From NCBI RefSeq assembly GCF_001682855.1, contig NZ_MAQW01000029.1, positions 232,487-296,486 of the forward strand: a stretch of DNA of 64,000 bases, in the 5' to 3' direction. The DNA comes from Bacillus sp. FJAT-27264 (GTDB taxonomy: Bacteria > Bacillota > Bacilli > Paenibacillales > Paenibacillaceae). The stretch's first letter is position 1. The number at the start of each line of letters is the position of its first letter. The notes beneath the pieces were generated by a model. The model had not been told where the DNA came from. It ran no database searches and worked only from the letters and a program-made list of their open reading frames with translations. Position numbers and translations under genes: made by a program. This document shows positions 1-7,953 of the stretch, in pieces.

Positions 1-30
1 CCTCAAAAATAGGATAAAAAAGTGAATAAA

Positions 31-171
31 GGCATTATTGTACCTTATTTTCAAATAAACCACTCTAAAAGGTCTGTTGTGGAAGATTTAAGGTGCAATT
101 TTGCCTTTAATTTCCGAAAACCCTTAGTTGTAGAGTATTTATGGTACAAAAATGCCGTTAATTGCACTTCA
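31..171. repeat. Dispersed inverted-motif repeat, copy A (left part may be missing)
   Basis: Copy A of a repeat found four times in the window (others near 10541, 26878, 53282). It holds one forward motif (GGCATTATTGTACCTTATTTT at 31-51) and two inverted relatives (85-111 and 135-170, the last containing GGTACAAAAATGCCGTTAAT). The outermost forward motif seen in the other copies is not visible here. It lies downstream of the minus-strand gene ending at 660, so it is in a 3' intergenic region. Confidence 0.8.
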
Positions 172-215
172 GGAGTGCATTTCATATAAAGTAATGCCTC
201 GCCGTAATGACATTC

Positions 216-522
216 GTGCTTTAAGTTTGGATATTGAATTCGAACCTTAAGTTGGATGTTGAGTTCGAACCTTAAGTTTGAATATTGAGTTCAAACCTTA
301 AGTTGAATATTGAGTTCGAACCTTAAGTTGGATTTTGAGTTCAAACCTTAAGTTGAATATTGAGTTCAAACCTTAAGTTGAATATTGAGTTCGAACCTTA
401 AGTTTGAATATTGAGTTCAAACCTTAAGTTGGATTTTGAGTTCGAACCTTAAGTTGAATATTGAGTTTGAATCTTATGTTTGAAATTTGAGCTTGAATTC
501 TGAGTTCGAATTTTAAGTTCGT
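216..522. repeat. AT-rich tandem repeat, about 25-26 bp unit, about 11-12 copies
   Basis: Nine near-perfect copies of a unit containing TTC(G/A)AACCTTAAGTTGAATA, with degenerate copies at both edges. Every unit carries the palindromic hexamer CTTAAG, and about half carry TTCGAA. The unit length is not a multiple of three and no plausible gene overlaps, so this is a non-coding, VNTR-like array downstream of the nnr gene. Positions 523-659 hold nothing recognisable. Confidence 0.9.
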
Positions 523-659
523 CTTATATAGTTAGCTCAGTAAGTTATAGCTTCCGGCTATTCTGTATTAAGCTTCTTAGTGTTAAAACGATACAACGTT
601 CCGGCGGCTGCTTCCAAAATCGAGTCAACACTCAGGGAACTCACACTAACCGGCCCTTT

Positions 660-2297
660 TCACAGTGCCTCAATTATATCTCCGGCGATCAATGACGCCG
701 GATGATTTCGCACACCTGCCGCGCGTTCTCCGGCCAGGCCATGCAGATAGACGCCAAACGCCGCAGCCTGCAAGGCATTCAATCCTTGGGCCAGTAAGCC
801 GGCGATGATGCCAGTCAGCACATCACCCGCACCGCCGGTCCCCATACCAGGATGTCCCGTGGTGTTGACATAGCTTACCCCGTCCGGGGCGGCAATGACG
901 GTATGTGCCCCTTTGAGCACGAGGATCACACCATGCTCCCTCGCGTAGCTTTCCGCGAGGCCAATCCGGTCACGCTGTACTTCAGCGGTAGAGATACCGG
1001 CCAGCCGGGCCATCTCCCCGGGATGGGGAGTCAGAACTACCGATCCCCGGCGGCTGGCCCAATGACTGTAATCCGTCTCCGCCAGGATGTTCAGCGCATC
1101 TGCGTCAATGACCAGCGGCCCTTCCGTTCCTTCCCATAAGGTACGGAGCCAGTCGGTATCTCCTTGGAAGCGCCCAAGACCTGGCCCAACGGCTGTTACA
1201 TCCCGTTCTGCACTCAATCGAAGCAATTCCGCAGCCGTACCAGCGTTCCAGTTGCCCTGCTCATCTCCGCCGACGTCAGCCAGCATCAGCTCCGGAGCAG
1301 CGCCAATAACCGCGGGCTGCAGCTTCTGTGGCAGCGCCCAAGTCACCAGACCACTGCCCGCCCGCAACGCAGAACGGGCCGCCAGCAAACCTGCGCCGCT
1401 CATGCGCAGCGTACCACCGGCCACCAGCACATGGCCGTAAGTGCCCTTGTGCCCTTCGGGCGAACGATGGCGTGATACATCCACGCCCAGACCAGCCTGC
1501 AGCACCTCCGGCGTCAGCCAATAGCTCTGCAGGCCAACTTCACGCGCCAGAGACACGGGGATGCCGATGGCGCGCACCACCACAGTCCCCGCAGCCCCGG
1601 CGCCGGGGTACTGCAGCAGGCCTCGCTTGAGAAACGCGAGGCAGACCGTCACCGATGCATGCACGCAAGGCGCATGCATCTCCCCCGTGTCCGCGTTCAG
1701 CCCGCTCGGGATGTCCGCGGACACAATCGGTTTGCCGCTGGCATTAGCGGCGGCAATCAGCTCCGCGTAGGCGCCGCGGGGCGCGCCAGCGGCGCCAGTG
1801 CCGAGCAGCGCATCCAGGATGCCGCTGCATGCGGCAAAGTCCAGGGCGTCCTGGCCGTAGACGGCCGCGGACAAGCCCAGGGCTGCAGCGGCATCGCGCT
1901 GCAGGGCGGCCTCGCCGGTCAGCGATTCCGGCGGCACGGCATACACCAGCGTGACGGCAATGCCCGCCTCGCGGAGATACCTGGCGGCGACTAATCCGTC
2001 GCCTCCGTTGTTGCCTTTGCCGACAAGGATGAACCAGTGCTCGGCTGCGGCAGTATCCAAGGTCAGCGCACGGTCTCCGCTGACACCAAAACCCGTAAGG
2101 TCCTGACCAGTTCCATTGTCAATGGTACGCCCAATCCCCCCACTAGCATTGCCGCCGTTCCGCTTGCGGCACAACGCAATGATCTCCTCGGCAATAGCGC
2201 GCCCTGCATTCTCCATCAGTGCAACCGCCGGGATACCCAGCCGGTCAATGGTAATACGGTCCAGCTCTCTCATTTGCTCTGCAGTTACAAGATACAT
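660..2297 (-). CDS. nnr: Bifunctional NAD(P)H-hydrate epimerase / ADP-dependent NAD(P)H-hydrate dehydratase
   Basis: Repairs damaged NAD(P)H hydrates in the cytosol: the N-terminal YjeF_N half epimerises R/S-NAD(P)HX and the C-terminal ribokinase-like half dehydrates S-NAD(P)HX using ADP. The sequence shows VGKGNNGGDG at residues 92-101 (epimerase), PSGLNADTG further on, and a C-terminal GTGGAGDVLTG nucleotide motif near residue 490. The ATG at 2297 follows an AGGAGAGAGGAG-type ribosome site. At 545 residues it is somewhat long. The extra length is a glycine-rich insertion at about residues 45-86 just before the epimerase motif. It appears to be a single-gene unit. The identification is secure; the effect of the insertion is unknown. 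Confidence 0.95.
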   Translation of the reverse strand: MYLVTAEQMRELDRITIDRLGIPAVALMENAGRAIAEEIIALCRKRNGGNASGGIGRTIDNGTGQDLTGFGVSGDRALTLDTAAAEHWFILVGKGNNGGDGLVAARYLREAGIAVTLVYAVPPESLTGEAALQRDAAAALGLSAAVYGQDALDFAACSGILDALLGTGAAGAPRGAYAELIAAANASGKPIVSADIPSGLNADTGEMHAPCVHASVTVCLAFLKRGLLQYPGAGAAGTVVVRAIGIPVSLAREVGLQSYWLTPEVLQAGLGVDVSRHRSPEGHKGTYGHVLVAGGTLRMSGAGLLAARSALRAGSGLVTWALPQKLQPAVIGAAPELMLADVGGDEQGNWNAGTAAELLRLSAERDVTAVGPGLGRFQGDTDWLRTLWEGTEGPLVIDADALNILAETDYSHWASRRGSVVLTPHPGEMARLAGISTAEVQRDRIGLAESYAREHGVILVLKGAHTVIAAPDGVSYVNTTGHPGMGTGGAGDVLTGIIAGLLAQGLNALQAAAFGVYLHGLAGERAAGVRNHPASLIAGDIIEAL

Positions 2298-2386
2298 CGC
2301 TCCGCTCCTCTCTCCTATCCCTGGTGCCAGCCACCGCCGCTTCTAGCCTTACGGAATTCTCTCAGCATCCCTATACGAGCCAGGTT

Positions 2387-3019
2387 CTAGTAAGCCACCG
2401 TGAATCTTTCGCGACTGAAGTTTCCTTCCTCTACCTCATCTATAATAGCCACAGCAAAATCCTCCACGCTGATAGCACTCTGCCCGTTCTCGTCGACGAC
2501 CAACCGGTCAAGACCGATGCGGAACATCCCCGTACGACGTCCGGGTTGAATGGAAGCCGCAGGACTCACATAGGTGTAGTCCAGATCTGAACCTCTATAA
2601 ATTTCATAGGCATCCGCATGCGCAGCAGCCAGCGGCCGTACATGTTCCGGGAAATCTGGCGTATCCATCAGCCACTCACCGGACTCTGTCTTCAGGCTGC
2701 CTGCACCGCCTACAATCAGCAGTCGATCCATATCTGCCGCCTGCAAGCCTTCTACCAGTGAAGCAGCGGCCGCGAGCAGTTCGTTCACCTCGCCAGCCTT
2801 TGGCCCATAGGCGCTAACGGCAGCTTCATGTCCGCGAACAGCAGACGTTACTGAGGCTGGGTCCAGTAAATCTACAGCCACAAGATTCAGACGCTCATGT
2901 TCAAAAGGGAAGTTCTCCGGATGACGCATCGCCGCCGTCACCTGATGTTTTCTTTTCAAAGCTTCCTCTACAATTGCCTTTCCAATCGTTCCTGATGCTG
3001 CAAGTACCACTATATCCAT
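2387..3019 (-). CDS. NAD(P)-binding, atypical SDR-like protein (NmrA/YwnB-type)
   Basis: A 210-residue Rossmann-fold protein beginning with MDIVVLAASGTIGKAIVEEA, a GxxGxxG-type dinucleotide motif. It has NAD(P)H-binding family (PF13460-like) features: a conserved AVDLLDP step after the second strand and a YTYVSPAAS segment near residue 150. Family members are flavin reductase-like or redox-sensing proteins; the substrate cannot be deduced. The ATG at 3019 is preceded on the minus strand by GAGAGCGAGGAATAAGAG, a usable ribosome site. It lies 89 bp upstream of nnr on the same strand, so cotranscription is possible. No catalytic YxxxK motif of classical SDRs is obvious, consistent with the atypical group. 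Confidence 0.8.
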   Translation of the reverse strand: MDIVVLAASGTIGKAIVEEALKRKHQVTAAMRHPENFPFEHERLNLVAVDLLDPASVTSAVRGHEAAVSAYGPKAGEVNELLAAAASLVEGLQAADMDRLLIVGGAGSLKTESGEWLMDTPDFPEHVRPLAAAHADAYEIYRGSDLDYTYVSPAASIQPGRRTGMFRIGLDRLVVDENGQSAISVEDFAVAIIDEVEEGNFSRERFTVAY

Positions 3020-3130
3020 TCTCTTATTCCTCGCTCTCTCTGATTGAATGATGCCATAACTACACGTATATAAAAATTCCGGATTCCCTGCGGGTAGCAG
3101 CAGGCATACGAAAACCCCCTGGAATAAGGG

Positions 3131-3238
3131 GGCCTGCTCAATGATTCGCTAATAGAATTACTTAGACGCGCACCAGGCTCTGGCCAGTCCACTATACCGC
3201 GGCCTGTCAATGATCCGCTAGTAGGGTTACTTAGACAC
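3131..3238. repeat. Pair of imperfect direct repeats, about 37 bp, 70 bp apart
   Basis: The segments at about 3131-3167 and 3201-3237 share GGCCTG.TCAATGAT.CGCTA.TAG..TTACTTAGACAC-like sequence with a few mismatches. They occupy the 227 bp gap between the GNAT gene and the NAD(P)-binding gene. No function is evident. Confidence 0.7.
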
Positions 3239-3246
3239 CGCGCAGT

Positions 3247-3660
3247 TCAACGCTTAAAGGCCATCCCCTGTGATTTGGGAGCGACGGGTACGAACCCGAA
3301 CTGGGCATACAGCCGCGATGCTTCTCCGTCAGCAATAAGGCTGGTATAAGCTTTGTCAGGCAGCGTATCCAGAAACTCCCTGATCTCGCGCATAATGATT
3401 TTGCCCAGACCCCGCCCTTGATGAGAAGGCTGTACAGCGATATCAGTCACCTGGAAGAAGCACCCTCCGTCTCCGATGACGCGCCCCATCCCAATCAAGA
3501 CATCGTCCTCAAATAGCGTAACTGCAAAGATGGAACGCGGCAACCCGATGGCTGCCCCTTCCTCACTCATTGGACTAAGCTCTGCTTGATCCCGTAGCGC
3601 CAAATACTGCTGAACCGAAGGTGGCGCATGGCGGATAACCAGTTTACCCTGGATCTCCAT
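3247..3660 (-). CDS. GNAT family N-acetyltransferase
   Basis: A 137-residue acetyltransferase that should move an acetyl group from acetyl-CoA to an amine. The acetyl-CoA motif is visible as VTDIAVQPSHQGRGLGKII (Q/RxxGxG/A type), followed by the C-terminal LYAQFGFVPV element typical of the GNAT fold. The acceptor substrate is unknown. The ATG at 3660 is chosen because GAAGGGGGAGAAGAT precedes it at proper spacing. An in-frame upstream ATG at 3714 would add 18 residues with no homologous look. It is separated from the gene upstream by a short gap with promoter-like sequence only. Confidence 0.85.
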   Translation of the reverse strand: MEIQGKLVIRHAPPSVQQYLALRDQAELSPMSEEGAAIGLPRSIFAVTLFEDDVLIGMGRVIGDGGCFFQVTDIAVQPSHQGRGLGKIIMREIREFLDTLPDKAYTSLIADGEASRLYAQFGFVPVAPKSQGMAFKR

Positions 3661-3856
3661 ATCTTCTCCCCCTTCTAGTTTCCGAATCAAAAACACATGC
3701 TTGTTGCACAGCATTTCTGTTACCCACTATATACGACTAAGCTGTCCACAACAAGTGTACACTATCCATCATTTGAAACAATCTGGCGCTTGCTGCGTAA
3801 GCTATTCAAAGGGTCTATTTTAAACACTACTTTTATAAAAAGGTTGGTGAAGTCTA

Positions 3857-4165
3857 ATGTCTTCCCTGGCAAAACTTTTGAAATGGGTAACCTTTCTCTA
3901 TGAAGCCTTTCTCGCGATCCCCTTTGTGGGTGGCATATTCGTTGTAGCGAACGGCTGGACTCCGCTGGGCATCGCTTTTCTGCTGCATGCAATTACAATT
4001 ATCGTGATGATGAAAGAACGGGGACCCTTTGTCGGCAACGCTCTTGGCGTTATTACCTCAGTCGTAGCCCTGATTCCTGTAGTCGGCTGGATCATGCACG
4101 GTCTCACGGCCATCTGTTTGTTCGTAGAAAGCGTTATGGTGTCACAGAGAACACGTCGCTACTAA
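3857..4165 (+). CDS. Small integral membrane protein, unknown function
   Basis: A 102-residue protein with three hydrophobic segments (about residues 12-32, 33-50 and 58-90) and a short basic C-terminus ending RTRRY. No enzymatic motif is visible and I do not assign a family with confidence. AAGGTTGGTGAAG before the ATG is an acceptable ribosome site. The gene is monocistronic, followed 25 bp later by a strong hairpin at 4191-4231. The gene to the right is on the opposite strand, so the hairpin is shared. Confidence 0.7.
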   Translation: MSSLAKLLKWVTFLYEAFLAIPFVGGIFVVANGWTPLGIAFLLHAITIIVMMKERGPFVGNALGVITSVVALIPVVGWIMHGLTAICLFVESVMVSQRTRRY

Positions 4166-4190
4166 ATAATGAAGTCATATCAATGACCGC

Positions 4191-4231
4191 AGAAATGGCC
4201 CACTTCCTTTGCCAAGGAAACGGGCCATTTC
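4191..4231. terminator. Hairpin between convergent genes, likely bidirectional terminator
   Basis: The stem AAATGGCCC / GGGCCATTT is extended inward by TTCCTT/AAGGAA around a GCC loop. It sits between the ends of the small membrane protein gene (+) and yezD (-). The T-tract is weak. Confidence 0.7.
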
Positions 4232-4294
4232 ATATTCTCGATTATAATGGATGCAAAAAAGGACGGTCATGATTCGACAGCGACGGCGAACGAC

Positions 4295-4510
4295 CTATCC
4301 TCGTCTCGCTGGACGGGTATCGGTACGCCGGCTTCCGGTCTCGCCACTATAACGTGCATTACCATTCTCAAAACGCTTGCGCTCTGTACGTTCCATTTGC
4401 ACAATCTGCCCTTCATGTACGACGATTTGCAACGAACCAAATTCCATGTCATCCAAAAGCCCAGCTATACGTTCTAGCCACACCTCATCCACCTTCAGCG
4501 GTTTAGCCAT
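4295..4510 (-). CDS. yezD: YezD family small protein (DUF2292), sulfur-assimilation associated
   Basis: A 71-residue protein whose first 45 residues (VDEVWLERIAGLLDDMEFGS, then QIVVHEGQIVQMERTE) match the YezD/DUF2292 pattern. Members of this family are recurrently linked to sulfate uptake and cysteine biosynthesis genes and are thought to bind nucleic acid or a small ligand; the biochemical role is not established. The C-terminal 25 residues are basic and look disordered, longer than the usual family length of about 55. The ATG at 4510 follows AAGGGAGGCTGGGGA. Its place 102 bp downstream of cysW on the same strand supports a sulfur role and membership of the sbp-cysT-cysW operon. Confidence 0.8.
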   Translation of the reverse strand: MAKPLKVDEVWLERIAGLLDDMEFGSLQIVVHEGQIVQMERTERKRFENGNARYSGETGSRRTDTRPARRG

Positions 4511-4612
4511 TCCCCAGCCTCCCTTCCCCCAGATCCGGGGAGATGTTCAATCGAAATCCGTCATTACCAATTTGTATACTACGAATTAACTTAGCACGGA
4601 TATATTAGCGCG

Positions 4613-5476
4613 TCAATGAGCATTTTTACGCGACAGCCAACTCTTCAGAAGCATTGTCACTAAAGCCAATAACAGGAGCAACGAGGCGACCGCAAACGAT
4701 GCCGAAAACTGATATTCGTTATACAAAATCTCGACATGAAGCGGCAACGTATTCGTCTCTCCGCGAATGTGCCCGGACACGACAGACACTGCCCCGAACT
4801 CTCCCATGGCCCGCGCATTACAGAGAATAATACCGTAAAGCAGACCCCATTTAATGTTGGGCAGCGTAACTCGGAGGAAGACCTGCCAGCCTTTAGCACC
4901 CAAAGTAATTGCAGCCTCCTCTTCCTGCGTCCCCTGATCCTCCATTAAGGGAATCAGTTCCCGGGCCACGAAAGGAAAGGTCACGAACAATGTAGCCAGA
5001 ATAATGCCTGGTATGGCAAAAACAATCTTGATATCATGTGCGCTCAGCCATGGCCCGAACCAGCCATGAGCTCCGAATACCAGAATAAAAATGAGCCCGC
5101 CAATGACCGGAGAAACAGCAAACGGCAGATCAATCAGGGTGATAAGGAAGCCCTTGCCACGGAACCTGAATTTGGTGACTGCCCAGGCTGCCGCTATGCC
5201 GAATATAGTATTCAGCGGAACCGTAATCAACGCGACCAGTAGGGTCAGTCGCAGAGCGGAACGAGCATCCGGATCGGTCAAGGCGGCCAGATAGACATCC
5301 ACCCCTTTTTTCAGTGATTCAGTCAGCACAACAATCAGCGGCAGCACAATCAGCCAGAACAGCACCAGCCCGGCAGCGGCAATCAGGAGCCACTTTATGA
5401 CCGCAGATTCCTGTGTAGCCGGCGAAGAGACGCTTTTTCGCGATTGGGGAGCATACAGTGGGACGGTGCCCGCCAT
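4613..5476 (-). CDS. cysW: Sulfate/thiosulfate ABC transporter permease CysW
   Basis: A 287-residue inner-membrane permease, one of the two membrane subunits of the sulfate/thiosulfate importer. It has about six membrane segments and the EAAITLGAKGWQVFLRVTLP coupling loop (EAA motif) that docks on the ATPase. The family signature RAMGEFGAVSVVSGHIRGET follows, and RGET with NTLPLHVEILYNEY separates CysW from CysT. The ATG at 5476 has AAGGAGGAATACCT upstream. It follows cysT by 62 bp in the same operon. No cysA-type ATPase gene is present nearby, so the ATPase must be encoded elsewhere. Confidence 0.93.
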   Translation of the reverse strand: MAGTVPLYAPQSRKSVSSPATQESAVIKWLLIAAAGLVLFWLIVLPLIVVLTESLKKGVDVYLAALTDPDARSALRLTLLVALITVPLNTIFGIAAAWAVTKFRFRGKGFLITLIDLPFAVSPVIGGLIFILVFGAHGWFGPWLSAHDIKIVFAIPGIILATLFVTFPFVARELIPLMEDQGTQEEEAAITLGAKGWQVFLRVTLPNIKWGLLYGIILCNARAMGEFGAVSVVSGHIRGETNTLPLHVEILYNEYQFSASFAVASLLLLLALVTMLLKSWLSRKNAH

Positions 5477-5538
5477 AGGTATTCCTCCTTACAACGATTT
5501 TACGAAGCAAGCCTTGTGAACTCCCGGCGGATCACCTG

Positions 5539-6393
5539 TTACCGGGACGTTTTGCGGACCCAGCGCTGCAAGGTATTGATCACCAGCAGCATCAGGAAAG
5601 AGATTAGCAGCAGGAGCAGCGCCACAGCGGTGGCTCCGGCGTAGTCAAACTGCTCCAGCTTGGACATGATGAGCAGCGGTGCAATCTCGGTTCTCATCGG
5701 CATATTGCCGGAGATGAAGACGACCGATCCGAATTCACCAATACCTCTGGCAAAGGCCAGCGAGAAGCCGGTCAAAAGCGGCGGGAACAGCTCTGGCAGC
5801 ACGATCTTACGGAAGGTGCGCCAGCGTCCGGCGCCTAATGTAGCCGACGCCTCCTCCATGTCCCGATCCAGTTCCTCAAGTACAGGCTGAACGGTGCGGA
5901 CGACGAACGGGATACCGATGAACATTAGCGCCAGTGTAATGCCAAGCGGGGTGAAGGCCACCTTCAGCCCCAGCGGCTCCAGCCAGGAGCCGATCCAGCC
6001 TTTGTTTGCATACAGAGCAGTGAGCGAGACACCCGCTACCGCTGTCGGCAGCGCGAACGGAAGATCGATCAGAGCGTCGAACAGCCTTTTACCCGGAAAC
6101 TCATACCGCACCAGGACCCAGGCCAGCAGTAGGCCCAGAAATGCATCAGCCAAGGCCGCAGCCGCAGCCGTTGACAGACTGACACGATAGGATGCCAGCA
6201 CCCGTGCATCTGTAGCTACATCCCAAAATTTAGCCCAGCTTAAGCCTGTCGAATTAAACAGCAGCGCTGACAGCGGCAACAGCACAACAAGACTCAGATA
6301 CAGCACAGTGTAGCCCATAGTCAGCCCGAAGCCGGGCAAAACCTTCCGCCGCGCGGTTGCTGCGGAGGCAGTGGTGGTAGCGGTGACACTCAT
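5539..6393 (-). CDS. cysT: Sulfate/thiosulfate ABC transporter permease CysT (CysU)
   Basis: A 284-residue partner permease of CysW. It shows about six membrane segments, the coupling loop EEASATLGAGRWRTFRKIVLP and the CysT-type RGIGEFGSVVFISGNMP signature followed by EIAPLLIMSKLEQFDYAGA. The ATG at 6393 is preferred because GAAAGGATGAACAGGGA precedes it. A GTG at 6423 would add ten charged residues without a good ribosome site. It lies about 100 bp downstream of sbp and 62 bp upstream of cysW, so all three are very likely cotranscribed. Confidence 0.93.
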   Translation of the reverse strand: MSVTATTTASAATARRKVLPGFGLTMGYTVLYLSLVVLLPLSALLFNSTGLSWAKFWDVATDARVLASYRVSLSTAAAAALADAFLGLLLAWVLVRYEFPGKRLFDALIDLPFALPTAVAGVSLTALYANKGWIGSWLEPLGLKVAFTPLGITLALMFIGIPFVVRTVQPVLEELDRDMEEASATLGAGRWRTFRKIVLPELFPPLLTGFSLAFARGIGEFGSVVFISGNMPMRTEIAPLLIMSKLEQFDYAGATAVALLLLLISFLMLLVINTLQRWVRKTSR

Positions 6394-6492
6394 TCCCTGT
6401 TCATCCTTTCTCGCCTTCGGCACTTTTACCGATCAGCTCAAGCCTACTTACAGCATACTTGTTACTAACTTTCTGCCGAAACTAAGAGGATA

Positions 6493-7602
6493 TCATTTAC
6501 CAGGTACATAGATCTTGTCGAAGACTCCGCCGTCATTGAAATGCTTCTCCTGTGTTTCCTTCCACGTTCCAAATTTATCTGCCAATGTGAATAGCTTGAT
6601 CTCCGGGAATTTATCCTTGTACTCTTCCTTCACGCTTTCCAGTGTTGGACGATAATAGTTCTCCGCAGCAATCTTCTGCCCTTCTTCAGTGTATAGATAT
6701 TTCAGGTAGGCCTCGGCCACCTCACGGGTACCTCTCTTGTCGACCACTTTATCCACGACAGCCACCGGCGGCTCAGCCAGGATGCTCTCGGACGGATTGA
6801 TGATGTCGAACTTATCGGGACCGAGCTCCTTCACAGAAAGATAGGCTTCATTCTCCCAGGCCAGCAGCACATCACCGATCCCACGCTCAACGAACGTTGT
6901 GGTCGCTCCGCGCGCACCGGTATCAAGCACAGGCACATGCTTAAACAGCTCTTTTACAAACTCCTCAGCCTTGGCTTCATCGTTGTTATTATGATCCAGC
7001 GCATATCCCCAAGCCGCCAGATAGTTCCAGCGCGCACCACCCGATGTCTTCGGGTTCGGCGTAATGACCTCTACTCCTTCTTTCAAAAGATCCGGCCAAT
7101 CCTTAATGCCTTTCGGATTACCCTTGCGCACCAGGAACACAATCGTTGAGGTGTACGGAGAACTGTTATGATCGAATTTGCTCTGCCAGCCCTCATGAAT
7201 CAGACCTGTCTCCTGCAAAGCGTCAATATCATAGCCCAGCGCAAGAGTAACTACATCTGCTTCCAGCCCATCCAGCACCGCGCGACTTTGCTTGCCGGAG
7301 CCGCCATGGGACTGCTTGATGGTTACTTTCTGACCGTGTTCTTTTTCCCAATAGGCTGAGAAGGCCTTATTATAATTCTCATAAAGTTCGCGTGTTGGGT
7401 CATAGGAAACGTTGAGCAGTTCTACCGGATCTTTGGATGGAGCTTTAGTAGGTTCAGTCGTCGCTGCGGTGGTACTCCCTGAATTGGTAGCCTCGGCCGG
7501 TGGATTACCCGCCGAATTTGTACTATTTCCGCAAGCCGTAAGGCCCACCGTCAACAACAGCGTAAAGCCCGTTAAAAGCCCCTTCTTGATCCTCTTTTTC
7601 AT
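6493..7602 (-). CDS. sbp: Sulfate-binding lipoprotein of the ABC importer
   Basis: The extracytoplasmic receptor for sulfate/thiosulfate, tethered as a lipoprotein. It starts with MKKRIKKG, a hydrophobic segment and the lipobox LTACG, then a Ser/Thr/Pro-rich linker. The mature domain shows family features: LLNVSYDPTRELYENYN at the start, QSHGGSGKQSRAV (sulfate-contacting loop), DVVTLALGYDID, and NPKTSGGARWNYLAAWGYA. The ATG at 7602 is chosen from GGGGGATGGTTAGA directly upstream; upstream in-frame starts lie before the signal peptide and are unlikely. It is the first gene of the operon, behind a consensus promoter at 7831-7859 with a palindrome overlapping the start of transcription. Confidence 0.95.
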   Translation of the reverse strand: MKKRIKKGLLTGFTLLLTVGLTACGNSTNSAGNPPAEATNSGSTTAATTEPTKAPSKDPVELLNVSYDPTRELYENYNKAFSAYWEKEHGQKVTIKQSHGGSGKQSRAVLDGLEADVVTLALGYDIDALQETGLIHEGWQSKFDHNSSPYTSTIVFLVRKGNPKGIKDWPDLLKEGVEVITPNPKTSGGARWNYLAAWGYALDHNNNDEAKAEEFVKELFKHVPVLDTGARGATTTFVERGIGDVLLAWENEAYLSVKELGPDKFDIINPSESILAEPPVAVVDKVVDKRGTREVAEAYLKYLYTEEGQKIAAENYYRPTLESVKEEYKDKFPEIKLFTLADKFGTWKETQEKHFNDGGVFDKIYVPGK

Positions 7603-7798
7603 TCTAACCATCCCCCCATATTGTTGTGATGAGTTCATGTTTCTCTTTCCGATGACCCCTCTGACTTTACATGGTAGTTTTGGCATGAAAAAATGACAGA
7701 GGAAGGCCTAAAATGGCAAGTCAAACCGGTCCCTAAAGACACGTGTCTGCCAGCTTCAAAAGGCGCTCCTCCGTCTGTACGGTAAGAACTTTATTCAT

Positions 7799-7859
7799 TA
7801 TTCCTACCTAATTAGTAGGGTATTATTGATATAATACTTAAACCCTCCAAGCCTGTCAA
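7799..7859 (-). promoter_or_regulatory. sbp promoter with operator-like palindrome (CymR-like candidate)
   Basis: On the minus strand TTGACA (7854-7859) is followed after 17 bp by TATTAT (7831-7836). Just downstream is ATACCCTACTAATTAGGTAG (core about 7804-7823), with inverted arms CCTAC/GTAGG around TAATTA. The position at +1 suggests a repressor site. Rrf2-type CymR, the Firmicute cysteine-metabolism repressor, is the natural candidate by context; this is inference. Confidence 0.75.
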
Positions 7860-7953
7860 ACCTTTTTTTCTTTAAAGTAATGTCATTACTGCAATATATA
7901 AGATAAAATGAGGGAGCAACAGGATCTCACTGCAATTTTCGGAGGACACTGTC

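Noticed and set aside
216..522. Possible CRISPR array or tRNA T-arm series (recurrent GTTCGAACC)
   Set aside because: Units are directly adjacent without unique spacers, and no acceptor, D or anticodon arms exist. It is a plain tandem repeat.
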